In this document: positions 27,127 to 37,293 of the stretch, piece after piece
Position numbering within the stretch: position 1 is the stretch's first letter
Layout of the letters: each line of letters begins with the position of its first letter
DNA from: Paraburkholderia haematera
GTDB taxonomy: Bacteria > Pseudomonadota > Gammaproteobacteria > Burkholderiales > Burkholderiaceae
Length of the DNA: 64,000 nt
Reading direction: 5' to 3'
Assembly: GCF_905220975.1 (NCBI RefSeq)
Contig: NZ_CAJNBK010000003.1
Coordinates: 483,499 to 547,498 of the forward strand
Program-made: the position numbers and the translations under genes
The notes under the pieces: generated by a model
What the model was told of the DNA's origin: nothing
The model's database searches: none
Seen by the model: the letters and a program-made list of their open reading frames with translations, nothing else

Positions 27127-28125
27127 ATGAGCCAACATTCAGCTGCCATCGCACTCGTCAACCGGCTCAAGTTCAAGCACCTCGCGCTGCTCGTCGCACT
27201 CGACGACGCGCGCAATCTCCATCAGGCCGCCGAGGCGATCAACGTCGCGCAACCCAGCGCGAGCCGCATGCTCGGCGACATCGAGGAAGCGTTCGGCTTC
27301 CTGCTGTTCGAACGCAACGCACGCGGCATGACGCCCACGCCGCTCGGCGTAGTCACGCTGGCCTATGCGCGGCGGGCACTCGCCGAGCTGACCCGCTTCG
27401 CCGAAGACCTCGACGTCAAACGCCGCGGCGGGCATGGACAGTTGACCGTCGGCGCCATCATGGGCGCCGCGCCCGATCTGCTGGCCATGGCGGTCGCCGC
27501 CCTGAAAACCGAAAGCCCCTTGCTGAACGTACGCATTCTTGGCGAAACCAGCGACCAGGTCGTGCAATTGCTGCATCGCCGCGAAATCGATCTGGCGCTT
27601 GGGCGCCTGACCAGCCCGTTGCAACACAACGATTTCAGTTTCGAGCCGCTGGCACGCGAAACCTTGCTGCTAGTGGTGCGTTCGGTGCATCCGCTGGCGC
27701 AACGCTCCCGCATTACACTGCGAGAACTGATCGACTGGCCGTGGGTGGCGCAACCCGTTACCAGTCCGGCGCGCGTGCTGTTCGAGGAAGAACTTGCGCG
27801 TGCGGGCCTTGCAACGCCTGTCAATCTGACCGAGTGCGCGTCGATCTTCGCTACGCTGCAATTGCTCGAGAACTACGACGCTGTAGCCATGCTGCCCGAG
27901 TCGGTGGTGCGCGATCATGTGCGCGGCAAGCTGCTGGTCGTGCTGCCGCTCGAAATCGGCAAGAGCCTCGCCGGGTTCGGCATTCTCACGCGCAAGGAAG
28001 AAGCCCTCGCCGATCCGGCGCTGCGTTTTATCGATTTGCTGCGTGGCTTCTCTCGCAAGCTCGCGCGCGACGATTCCGCTTCTGCGGCCGCTAAGCCTGT
28101 GATCGCATCCACACCGGTCAATTGA
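27127..28125 (+). CDS. LysR-family regulator of the rhamnose region
   Basis: A 332-residue regulator of the GbpR/galactose-binding LysR subgroup. The helix-turn-helix is at about 15-75 ('NLHQAAEAINVAQPSASRMLGDIEEAFG') and the substrate domain at about 105-310 ('LTVGAIMGAAPDLL'). It is divergent from rhaM and ends 15 bases from the convergent rhamnose dehydrogenase gene. Position makes it the likely local sugar-responsive regulator. Confidence 0.88.
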   Translation: MSQHSAAIALVNRLKFKHLALLVALDDARNLHQAAEAINVAQPSASRMLGDIEEAFGFLLFERNARGMTPTPLGVVTLAYARRALAELTRFAEDLDVKRRGGHGQLTVGAIMGAAPDLLAMAVAALKTESPLLNVRILGETSDQVVQLLHRREIDLALGRLTSPLQHNDFSFEPLARETLLLVVRSVHPLAQRSRITLRELIDWPWVAQPVTSPARVLFEEELARAGLATPVNLTECASIFATLQLLENYDAVAMLPESVVRDHVRGKLLVVLPLEIGKSLAGFGILTRKEEALADPALRFIDLLRGFSRKLARDDSASAAAKPVIASTPVN

Positions 28126-28140
28126 CATCGGCATCGCGCG

Positions 28141-28923
28141 TTACTGCAAGTTGACGAAGAGCCCACCGTCCACCAGCAGCGCGGCGCCTGTTACATAACG
28201 CGCGCGGTCGGAAGCAAGAAACACCACGCAATCCGCAACATCTTCCGGGCGGCCCAGTCGGCCCAGCGGAATGCGCTTTTCAAAGTAGGCCCGTTTCGCT
28301 TCGTCCGCGAGATCTTCCGCGTTCAGGTCGGTCGCGATCGTGCCGGGCATCACCGAATTGCAGCGAATACCGTACGGCCCCAACGCCACCGCGCATGACT
28401 GCATCAGCGAATGCACGCCCGCTTTGGTCGGCGTGTAGTGCGTTTGCATGCCGCCGCCTACCAGCGCGCTGATCGAGCTCGTCGCCACGATCGCGCCGCC
28501 CGTGCCCTGCGCTTTCATCTGCTGCGCGGCGGCTTGCGTGACGTAGAACGCACCGTTCAGATTGACGGCCACCGTCGACTCCAATACTTCCGGCGGCATG
28601 TCGAGAAATGCGTGAAACGGGCAGATGCCGGCATTGCTCGCGAGCACGTCGACTTTGCCGAAGGCTTTGACGGTCTGGCGAACGAGCTCCTGGCCGGTTT
28701 CATGCGCGGCTACGTTGCCTTCGATCGCGATCACGCGCCGCCCCAATGCTTCGATTTCCTCGACCACTTCAGCGACGGCCGAACGGCGCCCATAAGATGC
28801 GTCGTTTTCGCCCCAGTAGTTGATCGCCACATCCGCGCCTTCGGTTGCGCACGCAACCGCTATCGCACGGCCGATGCCACGCGAGCCGCCAGTAACGATC
28901 ACGACCTTGTCCTTGAGCAACAC
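28141..28923 (-). CDS. L-rhamnose 1-dehydrogenase (SDR)
   Basis: A 260-residue short-chain dehydrogenase. Cofactor motif TGGSRGIG, 'NAGICPFHAFLDMP', catalytic Ser in 'SSISALVGGGMQ', Tyr-x-x-x-Lys as 'YTPTK', and C-terminus 'TGAALLVDGGLFVNLQ'. These stretches match the characterised NAD(P)-linked L-rhamnose dehydrogenases of Azotobacter and Sphingomonas closely from memory. It oxidises rhamnose to the lactone, the first step of the non-phosphorylated route. Last gene of a three-gene operon. Confidence 0.9.
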   Translation of the reverse strand: MLLKDKVVIVTGGSRGIGRAIAVACATEGADVAINYWGENDASYGRRSAVAEVVEEIEALGRRVIAIEGNVAAHETGQELVRQTVKAFGKVDVLASNAGICPFHAFLDMPPEVLESTVAVNLNGAFYVTQAAAQQMKAQGTGGAIVATSSISALVGGGMQTHYTPTKAGVHSLMQSCAVALGPYGIRCNSVMPGTIATDLNAEDLADEAKRAYFEKRIPLGRLGRPEDVADCVVFLASDRARYVTGAALLVDGGLFVNLQ

Positions 28924-28998
28924 GTCATTCTCCTGTTGGCTGGATCAATATGAAGTCTTGCAGATAGAAGACGGGTTCGCCCCACCTTCATCACGCGT

Positions 28999-30177
28999 TC
29001 AACGCGGATAGGGCCTCACCAGCACGCATTCCGGATTGAGCCGCACACCGAAACCCGGTGTCTCCGGCACTTTCATCCGTCCATTCACGGGCACCGGTTC
29101 ATCGAGCAATAGTGGCGTAAACATCGGCACCACCTCATCCGCTTTCGGCGCCATCATCAGAAACTCGGCGAATGGCGAGTTGTGCCGCGTGACGACGAAG
29201 TGATAGCTATAGACCGACGAACCATGCGGCACCACCATCACATTGTGGGCGTCGGCGAGCGCGGAAATCTTGATGAGTTCGGTCATGCCGCCGCACCAGC
29301 CTACATCCGGCTGAATCAGATCGCAGCACTGCATTTCCAGCAGCATGCGAAAACCCCAACGCGTCGCTTCATGCTCACCGGTCGACACCATCATGCCGCG
29401 CGGCACGTTGCGGCGCAGTTCGGCGTAACCCCAGTAGTCGTCCGGCGGCAGGCACTCTTCGAGCCATTTCAGGCCGTATTCATGCGCGGCCTGTGCGAGC
29501 CGCATTGCATACGGCACGTCGAGGCTCATCCAGCAGTCGTACATCAACCAGAAGTCGTCGCCGACGCGGCTACGCATGTCGGCGAGCTTCTCCAGGTTCT
29601 TCTTGAGACCCGCTTCGCCTTCAGCAGGACCGTGCTGCAACGGCAATTTGCCGCCGATAAAACCCATCTCCTTCGCGAGATCCGGACGCGCGCCAGTCGC
29701 GTAAAACACGAGCTCGTCGCGCACCGGGCCGCCCAATAGCTGGTACACCGGCTCCTTGCGGACCTTCGCGAGCAGATCCCACAACGCGAGATCGACGCCC
29801 GAGATCGTATTCAGCACCACGCCTTTTCGGCCGTAGTACAGCGTCGAAAAATACATCTGATCCCACATCTTTTCGATGTCGGTGACGCGCTGACCTTCGA
29901 GAAAACGCGCGAGATGTTTCTCGACGATAAAGGCACCGATCTCACCGCCCGTCGTCACCGCGAAGCCTACCGTGCCGTCGCTTGCTTCTATCTCTACAAC
30001 CAGCGTGCCGAGCACATTGATCCCGAACGACTGGCGGCTCTGGCGATACTCCGGATAACGCGCCATCGGCGTGGAAATGTGATCGTCGATCCAGTGTCCG
30101 TCGGCTTGATCGTGATAATCCGCGCCGCCGCCGCGGACGATGAAGGCACGCACGTGCCGGATAGTAGGCATGGCCAT
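28999..30177 (-). CDS. rhmD: L-rhamnonate dehydratase (enolase superfamily)
   Basis: A 392-residue enzyme that dehydrates L-rhamnonate to 2-keto-3-deoxy-L-rhamnonate. It matches E. coli RhmD along its length: '[19 protein letters not shown]', '[20 protein letters not shown]', '[22 protein letters not shown]', metal ligands in 'YDCWMS', '[12 protein letters not shown]' and '[10 protein letters not shown]', and '[12 protein letters not shown]'. The start at [11 protein letters not shown] follows GGAG at eight bases. It is the middle gene of the operon. Confidence 0.95.
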   Translation of the reverse strand: MAMPTIRHVRAFIVRGGGADYHDQADGHWIDDHISTPMARYPEYRQSRQSFGINVLGTLVVEIEASDGTVGFAVTTGGEIGAFIVEKHLARFLEGQRVTDIEKMWDQMYFSTLYYGRKGVVLNTISGVDLALWDLLAKVRKEPVYQLLGGPVRDELVFYATGARPDLAKEMGFIGGKLPLQHGPAEGEAGLKKNLEKLADMRSRVGDDFWLMYDCWMSLDVPYAMRLAQAAHEYGLKWLEECLPPDDYWGYAELRRNVPRGMMVSTGEHEATRWGFRMLLEMQCCDLIQPDVGWCGGMTELIKISALADAHNVMVVPHGSSVYSYHFVVTRHNSPFAEFLMMAPKADEVVPMFTPLLLDEPVPVNGRMKVPETPGFGVRLNPECVLVRPYPR

Positions 30178-30301
30178 GAAGAGGGCTCCGTTGTTGGTGC
30201 GTCGAACGCGCGGATTCATGTCATCCGCTTCGCCGGGCAGGCGCATCACGCGCTGCTTATTACCGCTTGCACTATGACTGCTACGGCTACGCGATGACGA
30301 C

Positions 30302-31054
30302 CTAGTAAGTGGCGCGGCCGCCGGACAGGTCGAAAACCGAGCCGGTGCTGAACGCGCAGTCTTCGGAAGCAAGCCAGAGAATCAGCGACGCCGCCTCTTC
30401 CGGCAACAGGAACCGGTTCATGGGAATCCTGGAGAGCATGTAGTCGATATGCTGCTGCGACATCGAATCGAAGATCTCCGTTTTGGCCGCTGCGGGCGTG
30501 ACTGCGTTGACGAGGATGTTCTTCGTCGCAAGCTCTTTGCCGAGGGACTTGGTCAAGCCGATGAGCCCGGCTTTAGAGGCACTGTAGTGCGACGCGTTCG
30601 GGTTGCCTTCCTTGCCGGCCACCGACGCGATATTGACGATCCGGCCGTAGCCCTGCTTGAGCATCTGCGGCACAACCGCGCGGCAGGTGAGATACGGGCC
30701 GATCAGATTCACGTCGATCACGCGGCGCCAGACCTCGGGGTCCAGCTCCCATGTCGTGCCGTTGCCGCCGGTGATGCCGGCGCAGTTGATCAGCACGTCG
30801 ATCGCGCCATGGGCGGCGACCGTTTGCGCCACGGCCTGAACAACGGAGGCTTCCTGGGTGAGTTCGACCGTGACGGCCGTTACCTTGCCCAGTTCGCTGA
30901 GTTCGCGCTCGCTGCGGGCGAGACGCTCGGTGTCGATATCCCATAGGGCGACCGATGCCCCCGAGTTCAGGGCCCGTTGGGCCACCGCGTAGCCAATGCC
31001 GCGCGCGCCGCCGGTAATTGCGACGACACGCCCCTCCAGATCGATTCGATTCAT
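30302..31054 (-). CDS. SDR dehydrogenase, probable 2-keto-3-deoxy-L-rhamnonate dehydrogenase
   Basis: A 250-residue short-chain dehydrogenase with TGGARGIG, '[14 protein letters not shown]', Ser in '[11 protein letters not shown]' and 'YSASK'. It resembles dehydrogenases of 2-keto-3-deoxy sugar acids (LRA5 or the fuconate counterpart). Its place directly before the dehydratase gene supports the step to 2,4-diketo-3-deoxy-L-rhamnonate. AGGAGC lies eight bases before the ATG. First gene of the second rhamnose operon; its exact substrate is inferred. Confidence 0.82.
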   Translation of the reverse strand: MNRIDLEGRVVAITGGARGIGYAVAQRALNSGASVALWDIDTERLARSERELSELGKVTAVTVELTQEASVVQAVAQTVAAHGAIDVLINCAGITGGNGTTWELDPEVWRRVIDVNLIGPYLTCRAVVPQMLKQGYGRIVNIASVAGKEGNPNASHYSASKAGLIGLTKSLGKELATKNILVNAVTPAAAKTEIFDSMSQQHIDYMLSRIPMNRFLLPEEAASLILWLASEDCAFSTGSVFDLSGGRATY

Positions 31055-31376
31055 CGCTGTGCTCCTGTGGCAAGCCCGGGCGGTTTGCCGTTCAGTTGTT
31101 GTATTTCTGCTGTTCGTGCTGCGCCTGCTTTCGTTCAGCAAATATACGAGCGGTGCGATGCGCTAACAATCCGTGTATTGAAGGGGGTGATAACAAAAGC
31201 GGATCGGCGGACGAAATCGCTGTTCACCCCTACTCACCCCGCAAGGCAAACCGTACGGTGGGCAACTCGTCCTGGACAGATTTGACTTCAAGCTTGAAAT
31301 GGCTTGCTTGAGGCAACAACGTGTCGTCTTACCTGACGGTGTGTACCCGTTGCTTCGACGCCCTCTCGTCGGCCGC
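31055..31376. promoter_or_regulatory. Gap holding the promoter of the second rhamnose operon and the 3' end of trpS
   Basis: 322 bases between two minus-strand genes. It contains lower-GC stretches near 31120-31200 that could hold the promoter of the dehydrogenase operon. I see no coding frame with a ribosome site and no clear terminator for trpS. Confidence 0.35.
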
Positions 31377-32411
<1,035 letters not shown>

Positions 32412-32447
32412 CTATCCGTGTTTGCAACACCACCAGTCATTAGCGCG

Positions 32448-32480
32448 CAGAAACAGAAATGCCGCCAGGACTGACGGCAT
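32448..32480 (-). terminator. Terminator/attenuator hairpin in the trpS leader
   Basis: A 10-bp stem (32471-32480 with 32459-32468, one G-U pair) with a 2-nt loop, followed on the minus strand by TTTCTGTTTCTG-like sequence. It lies 39 bases after the leader stop and about 45 bases before the trpS start. The segment at 32471-32478 could instead pair with 32510-32518 (CTG..CGGC with GCCG.CAG), a possible antiterminator. Confidence 0.7.
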
Positions 32481-32519
32481 CACGTTTTTCGATGGTCGAA
32501 GAAAATCGGGCCGCCCAGG

Positions 32520-32582
32520 TTAGGCGCGCCACCAACGATGCAGGTTCAGCGAGGTCGGGTTCGTTTTCAATTGATTGCGCAT
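32520..32582 (-). CDS. Candidate Trp leader peptide upstream of trpS (20 aa, tandem Trp codons)
   Basis: A 20-codon frame beginning MRNQLKTNP and ending LHRWWRA-stop, with two adjacent TGG codons at positions 17-18, just before the stop. An AAGGGA lies about ten bases upstream of the ATG. It starts 7 bases past the superinfection-immunity gene stop and is followed by the hairpin and trpS. This is the classic layout of ribosome-mediated attenuation. Two neighbouring Trp codons in such a short frame are unlikely by chance in this position. Confidence 0.7.
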   Translation of the reverse strand: MRNQLKTNPTSLNLHRWWRA

Positions 32583-32588
32583 TAGAAC

Positions 32589-32948
32589 TTAATCCCTTTG
32601 GCGACGCATACTGCTTGCTGCAATACGCGCAACCATTGGCACCAGGCGAGGGTTAAACGTCGGGATCGCGCTACCACGACTCTCTGCTCGCGCAACGATT
32701 GCATCAATCGTGACTCGTGCAACCGCGCGCTGTGCTCGCCTCGCGAAATGCTTCAGACGGCGATCGCTGACCGGATGCCGCGCCCATACCAGCGCTGCGA
32801 ACCAGCCGATGACTGTCCATCCGAGCAGGATGTTCACCATCGTCACCGCAAATGCGTCTTCGCGTTCTCTGGCGTCCGCAATCATTGCCGGCACAAGATA
32901 CAGCATCAGCGCACCCAATACCATCGCACCTTCGATAAGTTTCAACAT
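32589..32948 (-). CDS. Superinfection-immunity family membrane protein
   Basis: A 119-residue protein with two helices in the first 55 residues and a basic tail. The 'YLVPAMIADARERED..AVTMVNILLGWTVIGWFAALVWA' pattern is that of the Imm_superinfect family, named for phage T4 Imm, which blocks DNA entry of later phages. In bacterial chromosomes the role is untested. It lies directly upstream of the trp leader on the same strand. No other phage gene is near. Confidence 0.82.
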   Translation of the reverse strand: MLKLIEGAMVLGALMLYLVPAMIADAREREDAFAVTMVNILLGWTVIGWFAALVWARHPVSDRRLKHFARRAQRAVARVTIDAIVARAESRGSAIPTFNPRLVPMVARIAASSMRRQRD

Positions 32949-32991
32949 GTCGACACCTCGCTACAGCCTCAGTCAGCTGACGACCTTCAGA

Positions 32992-33267
32992 TTAGTGGCC
33001 CGCGTACACGCGACCAACCGACCCGGCAGTTTCACGGCTGCCAGATTCCGACGACGACGCAACTACGCCACCGTACGAATCATTGACTGAGCCAACCGCA
33101 TCGGTGCGTTCGGCTGCAACGGTTTGCGCACTCTGGCCGCGCTGCGACGCCGGCGCGCCCACCGAAGGCCGGTACGAAGGTGCCGGGCCGTACCCGCTGG
33201 CAAAAGCAGGCGCAGCGATACCGGTAGTCGCCGCGATGAGCAGAGCTGCAAAAAGTTTGCTTTTCAT
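32992..33267 (-). CDS. Small exported 'SYGG' protein, DUF4148-like
   Basis: A 91-residue protein with a signal peptide (MKSKLFAALLIAATTGIAAPAFAS, cut near residue 23) and a short Ser/Gly/Ala-rich mature part ending 'SYGGVVASSSESGSRETAGS'. The SYGG...SGSR motif recurs in small Burkholderia exported proteins, including one at 44123-44431. Probably periplasmic; function unknown. It lies 43 bases upstream of the immunity-family gene. Confidence 0.75.
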   Translation of the reverse strand: MKSKLFAALLIAATTGIAAPAFASGYGPAPSYRPSVGAPASQRGQSAQTVAAERTDAVGSVNDSYGGVVASSSESGSRETAGSVGRVYAGH

Positions 33268-33559
33268 GATGGATCCCAATGCGATTTTAGGAGCGCCGCA
33301 AGCCGAATAAGACGCACGGCGCTGACAGGATCCATTTTAGGCGGCGCCTATCTTTTTTCTATACCAATAGGGTGAAATCACAATTGCTACAGAGCGAACA
33401 ATGCGGCCGGCATGGGCTCAGCCGTATCGGAAACTGACGCCGAACCAGCCTCATGGCGATGGACGTCATGCGTAACGAAACCAGGGTCTTGGCCCGGAAC
33501 CGCGAACCGGTCGGGGTTGCCGAACGAGCGGCGGATGTCCTCGAGGCCACTCGCCCAAT

Positions 33560-34255
33560 TCAGCAACGCTCGATCTGCTCTCGGGGTGCGTGGCGAACGT
33601 CGGTACCCTTAACAATGTAGACAACAAGCTCGGCAATATTGGTGGCGTGGTCGCCAATACGCTCGATGGCCTTCGCGATGGACAGATAGTGAAACCCGAT
33701 CTGAATGGTCCGGGGGTCCTGCGTCATGGACGTGATGAGCTTGCGCACGAAGGCCCGGAACTCGTTATCGATCGCTTCGTCATCCCGAACAATCTGCGCT
33801 GCGGCAACGGTATCCATCCGTGCAAAAGCATCCAGCGCGTGACGAAGAATATCGGCGGCCATTTTGCCGGAGGCCTTGATTTCCGCGATATTGACGGTCC
33901 GCGCGGTGGCCTCCATGGCAATGCGGCGTGTTCGCTTCGCAATCTTCCGTGCCTCATCGCCCGCACGCTCGAGGTTGGTGATGCATTTCGAGGCGGCCAT
34001 CAGGAGCCGCAGGTCGCGAGCAGTGGGCTGCCGGCGAACGATGATGTTGCTGACTTCTTCGTCGATTTCTATTTCCATCGCGTTGAGCCGTTGTTCGTCC
34101 TCCAGGACCTGCTCAACAAGTGCCAGATCGAACGTGTTCAACGCCTCCGTCGCGCATGCAATCTGCGCCTCCACCAAGCCGCCCATTTCGAGCAACCGGG
34201 TTAAAAGCAGGTTGAGGTCGAAGTCAAACCCACTGGAAAGATGCTTATCCGACAT
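33560..34255 (-). CDS. phoU: Phosphate signalling protein PhoU
   Basis: A 231-residue all-helical protein with two PhoU repeats of three helices each. Metal-binding motifs 'NLERAGDEARKIA' and 'AIERIGDHATNIAELVVYI' are intact. It dampens PhoR/PhoB signalling through the Pst transporter. GGAG lies five bases before the ATG. It stands apart from any pst or phoB/R genes, so it may be a second copy; the CHAD protein close by also relates to polyphosphate. Confidence 0.93.
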   Translation of the reverse strand: MSDKHLSSGFDFDLNLLLTRLLEMGGLVEAQIACATEALNTFDLALVEQVLEDEQRLNAMEIEIDEEVSNIIVRRQPTARDLRLLMAASKCITNLERAGDEARKIAKRTRRIAMEATARTVNIAEIKASGKMAADILRHALDAFARMDTVAAAQIVRDDEAIDNEFRAFVRKLITSMTQDPRTIQIGFHYLSIAKAIERIGDHATNIAELVVYIVKGTDVRHAPREQIERC

Positions 34256-34808
34256 CTTCACTCCTCAGCCAAACTGGCCCGCAACGCAATGCCCAGTTAC
34301 ACAATGCCCCGGTTCATATGAACAGCGGCGGTTTTCGCCTGGCCGTTTGCGTGCCGGGGAAAGTGAAAGGACTCCTTCTTCGCCATCCTGATGCTGATTT
34401 TGCTCACATTCGTCTTCCGCCTGATAAACGATATAAACAGTATATATAGTTTTAAAACATTTTCAGAAAGGCATCGAGGCGGCCGCCAAACGGGTATGGC
34501 CCGCAAGTTGTCCACACAATCTGTTTGCAAAGCTGTGGAAAACTCACTGGAAAGCGAGGCAAGTTGCTGAAACGATTGGATTTGTGCAGTGCGCACCGAG
34601 CGCGTGCATTTGACGGGTGACCACTGACGGACACCGAACTGCGGAGTACGCACCCCCTTGGTCAGGTGCGCGAAAGAATCTGTGTAGACAAAACGATGGC
34701 AACCGATTCTGCCTCAACGATAGGTCGATTCAATTTGCATACAGGTCGGCAACATCGTCTAATCGCCTTTCCGCGCGCGCCCCTCTCGCCGAAAGCCAGG
34801 AACACACC
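34256..34808. promoter_or_regulatory. Long AT-rich promoter region upstream of phoU and the DUF3562 gene
   Basis: 553 bases between divergent genes. The stretch 34421-34470 is strongly AT-rich (TATATATAGTTTTAAAAC) in an otherwise GC-rich genome and could be an H-NS-bound or bent promoter. I do not see a clear Pho box. Short frames here have no ribosome site. Confidence 0.4.
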
Positions 34809-35006
34809 ATGGCACCATCTAATTTTGAGCATGTGGTCAGGTCAATTGCCTCTGACACCAATACACCTGCTGAGACCGTGTCGAAAATGTACGCGGACGT
34901 CTGGGCCGAATACAGTGACGGTGCGCGAGTTCTTGACTACCTCACTGTCCTCGTCACCAAGCGTGTTCGTGAAAATCTGCGCAGTGTTTCGAAAGACCGG
35001 CACTAG
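34809..35006 (+). CDS. DUF3562-family small protein (65 aa)
   Basis: A 65-residue helical protein, 'MAPSNFEHVVRSIASDTNTPAETVSKMYADVWAEY', typical of the DUF3562 family of Burkholderia. The pattern of a helix, 'TPxETVxxMY' and a basic helix recalls small DNA- or partner-binding proteins. AGGA lies seven bases upstream of the ATG. Convergent with the CHAD gene. Function unknown. Confidence 0.75.
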   Translation: MAPSNFEHVVRSIASDTNTPAETVSKMYADVWAEYSDGARVLDYLTVLVTKRVRENLRSVSKDRH

Positions 35007-35108
35007 GCGACGGCCTCAGCGTGCATCACATGGCTTCACGGTATCCGCGGCGTTGACGATCGGGAGGTGAGTCGCCGTCCGGGTTGCGGCCGTGCAGCAA
35101 CCCGGCGG

Positions 35109-36020
35109 CTACCATGCCGTACGCAATGTCTCGTGCACGTTGTGCATGTGATGCTTCTTCTGGTCTTGCAGATACCTGACGGCCTCTCTGACCACCTTTG
35201 ACTCACCGAGCTGGAACGAGTACTCCCGAAGCAACGTTTCGCTCGTGACGAGGTCATTGAGCGTCCCGAGTTCGTCCTGCACCGACCTCAACCGTTCAAT
35301 CGTGGCCTGATGACTGCCATCGAGAACCGGCAAAAAGAACTCCAGCAGATATCGCAACTTCTTCCCTGCGATGCGCACTTCATGAAGCGCAACGTACCCT
35401 GAGTCTTTATCCGATGCCGCTCGCTTCACCCGCTTTCGCAACGCATTCTCGGCGGATTCCACACGGTCCTCGGCAAACCGGGGCAGCGCGGGCATGGTGG
35501 ATCGCGAATCCAGTTGCTGTCGAGCACCTGTCAATGCGCGCTGCAGTATCCGCTCGACACCAGCATTGCCGATCGTTTTTCGACTGAACGACAGAGCGTC
35601 AGCACGATGCTCGTCCACAGACTCGAGAAGCGCGGCAAACGTGTGCTGCGTCGAGCGGTCGGCTGTCAGCAGATCGCGCAGGATATCCCAGTCGCGCGTT
35701 TTGCCTGCAGCATTGGCCAGGGATTTGAACTCGCCGCGCTGCAGCGCGGAGTCTTTCCTGTCGAGTAGCGGTTCGTACGCCCACCAGAGCGAACGCAAAC
35801 GGCGCAGCGCGACGCGAAGCTTGTGCAGTACGTCAGGGTCTGCTTTCAAATCCAATGCGTGGGCACGCCGGGCGGCATCCTCAGAAATTGACGTCGCCAG
35901 ACATGCAAACCCGTCGGCCGTCGACATGGACAGGTTTATCGAATTCGCTTTCCCGCTGTCGTCGTCGGCGATCGATGCGGACGTTCCTGTTGTTGCCGAC
36001 ACGAGAATCTGGGAGCTCAT
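35109..36020 (-). CDS. CHAD-domain protein
   Basis: A 303-residue alpha-helical protein with the conserved histidine/basic residues of CHAD domains ('VLHKLRVALRRLRSLWWAYEPLL' and 'LHEVRIAGKKLRYLLEFF'). CHAD proteins bind inorganic polyphosphate. No triphosphate-tunnel (CYTH) domain is fused. The first 30 residues are Ser/Ala/Asp-rich, and the true start could be the internal Met at residue 32. The phoU nearby fits a phosphate-storage theme. Confidence 0.88.
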   Translation of the reverse strand: MSSQILVSATTGTSASIADDDSGKANSINLSMSTADGFACLATSISEDAARRAHALDLKADPDVLHKLRVALRRLRSLWWAYEPLLDRKDSALQRGEFKSLANAAGKTRDWDILRDLLTADRSTQHTFAALLESVDEHRADALSFSRKTIGNAGVERILQRALTGARQQLDSRSTMPALPRFAEDRVESAENALRKRVKRAASDKDSGYVALHEVRIAGKKLRYLLEFFLPVLDGSHQATIERLRSVQDELGTLNDLVTSETLLREYSFQLGESKVVREAVRYLQDQKKHHMHNVHETLRTAW

Positions 36021-36203
36021 TTCCGGGATGCCCTCGAATACGACAGGATGTGCAGTGGCCGTAAGCGACGAATATCGGCCCGCCGGGGAATTTCAGAACG
36101 TGCCGGGATTTCGAACGTGATCGGCCCACTGATTCAAATCGTACAACGACAAATTCCTGAATGCCAATGCGCCCGGCGCTTTCGAAGCTTACAGTCAAGA
36201 CGC

Positions 36204-37019
36204 TCAGAAAAACTCGTCGAGATGTCTCAAACCTTCTTCCGCGCCCATGGCGAGTCCGATGCCTCGTCGCGCGTCGATCCGGGATTCAAACGGATTGATG
36301 CGTATCAGGCGTGCGTTCTGCTGCTCTCCAAACCGGCGGACCGTGGGTATTGTCGTCCCCGCGCCAATTTCCACAACGACCAGATTACTCACCCCTGCCA
36401 GCCAGGTTCGAAGTCTTTCTTCCTGATGTTCGGTCCGCAACGCTATCCAGTCGTAATCTCCAAACATCACAATGTTTGGACGAGCGACCGCTCCGCAGAA
36501 AGGGCACCGCGGTACTTCGCTGAGCAATTGGCAAGTCTCTTCGTCGACCACAGGCTGCAATTCATCCGCCGGCCATAAAGCCGAACAGCAAACTTCCGAA
36601 CATTGCAGCACATGGATGGAGCCGTGGCACTCGGCGACTTCATCGTCGGCGAAGCCGGCCTTCTGGAACTGGCCGTCGACATTACTCGTGAACACGGCCA
36701 ACCCTTTTGGCACGCTGGCGTGCCATCGACGCAAAATCTGAAAGCCCGCGTGCGGCTTTGTCTTGCGATACAGGTTGAGCCGGTGACCGTAGAATCCCCA
36801 GTACAGCAACGGCTCGCGCCCCAGAACACGCGGATTCGCCATGTCCTGGAAGGTCAGCCTGTGCCACTTCAAAGCAGGATAGGCCCGCCAGAAACCCTCT
36901 GCCCCCCGGAAATCCGGCAAACCCGAATCGACGCACATGCCGGCACCTGCCGTGACCAGCACGCCGTCTGCCGCCCTCAGCCAGGAGCTGGCAAGCTGAA
37001 TTTGTGCGAGATTGTCCAT
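36204..37019 (-). CDS. Sir2-family NAD-dependent protein deacylase
   Basis: A 271-residue sirtuin. NAD-binding motif is 'GAGMCVDSGLPDFRG' (the usual Ser is Cys here), 'TSNVDGQFQKAG' corresponds to the TQNID motif, and the catalytic His is in 'ECHGSIH'. A zinc site is formed by CSEVCC and CPFC. The start Met lacks a good ribosome site; the frame is open upstream. It belongs to a bacterial subgroup with 'GFWRAYPAL', often annotated only as Sir2-like. It lies between CHAD and fasciclin genes with no clear partner. Confidence 0.88.
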   Translation of the reverse strand: MDNLAQIQLASSWLRAADGVLVTAGAGMCVDSGLPDFRGAEGFWRAYPALKWHRLTFQDMANPRVLGREPLLYWGFYGHRLNLYRKTKPHAGFQILRRWHASVPKGLAVFTSNVDGQFQKAGFADDEVAECHGSIHVLQCSEVCCSALWPADELQPVVDEETCQLLSEVPRCPFCGAVARPNIVMFGDYDWIALRTEHQEERLRTWLAGVSNLVVVEIGAGTTIPTVRRFGEQQNARLIRINPFESRIDARRGIGLAMGAEEGLRHLDEFF

Positions 37020-37293
37020 CTCGTTGACCCAAAAGAATGTGTGGACGTTGGCGATATCGGCGCCGGGATACCGGCGTGGAAGGGGAACCGAATCATGATG
37101 CCGGACGCCCCCTTCGCTGCCGCAGATACCGCGCGCGCCGATTTTTGCACACAACGAAAAATCCTGCGCTGAGGAACGACACATCGAGCTATATCGTCGC
37201 GACGCAGCCCGATTTCGAATCCAGTCGCAAGTATTCCCCGTATATACGGTCAGAGCCACGCAATGACGCATGGCGACTCAGCGGGAGTACGCA

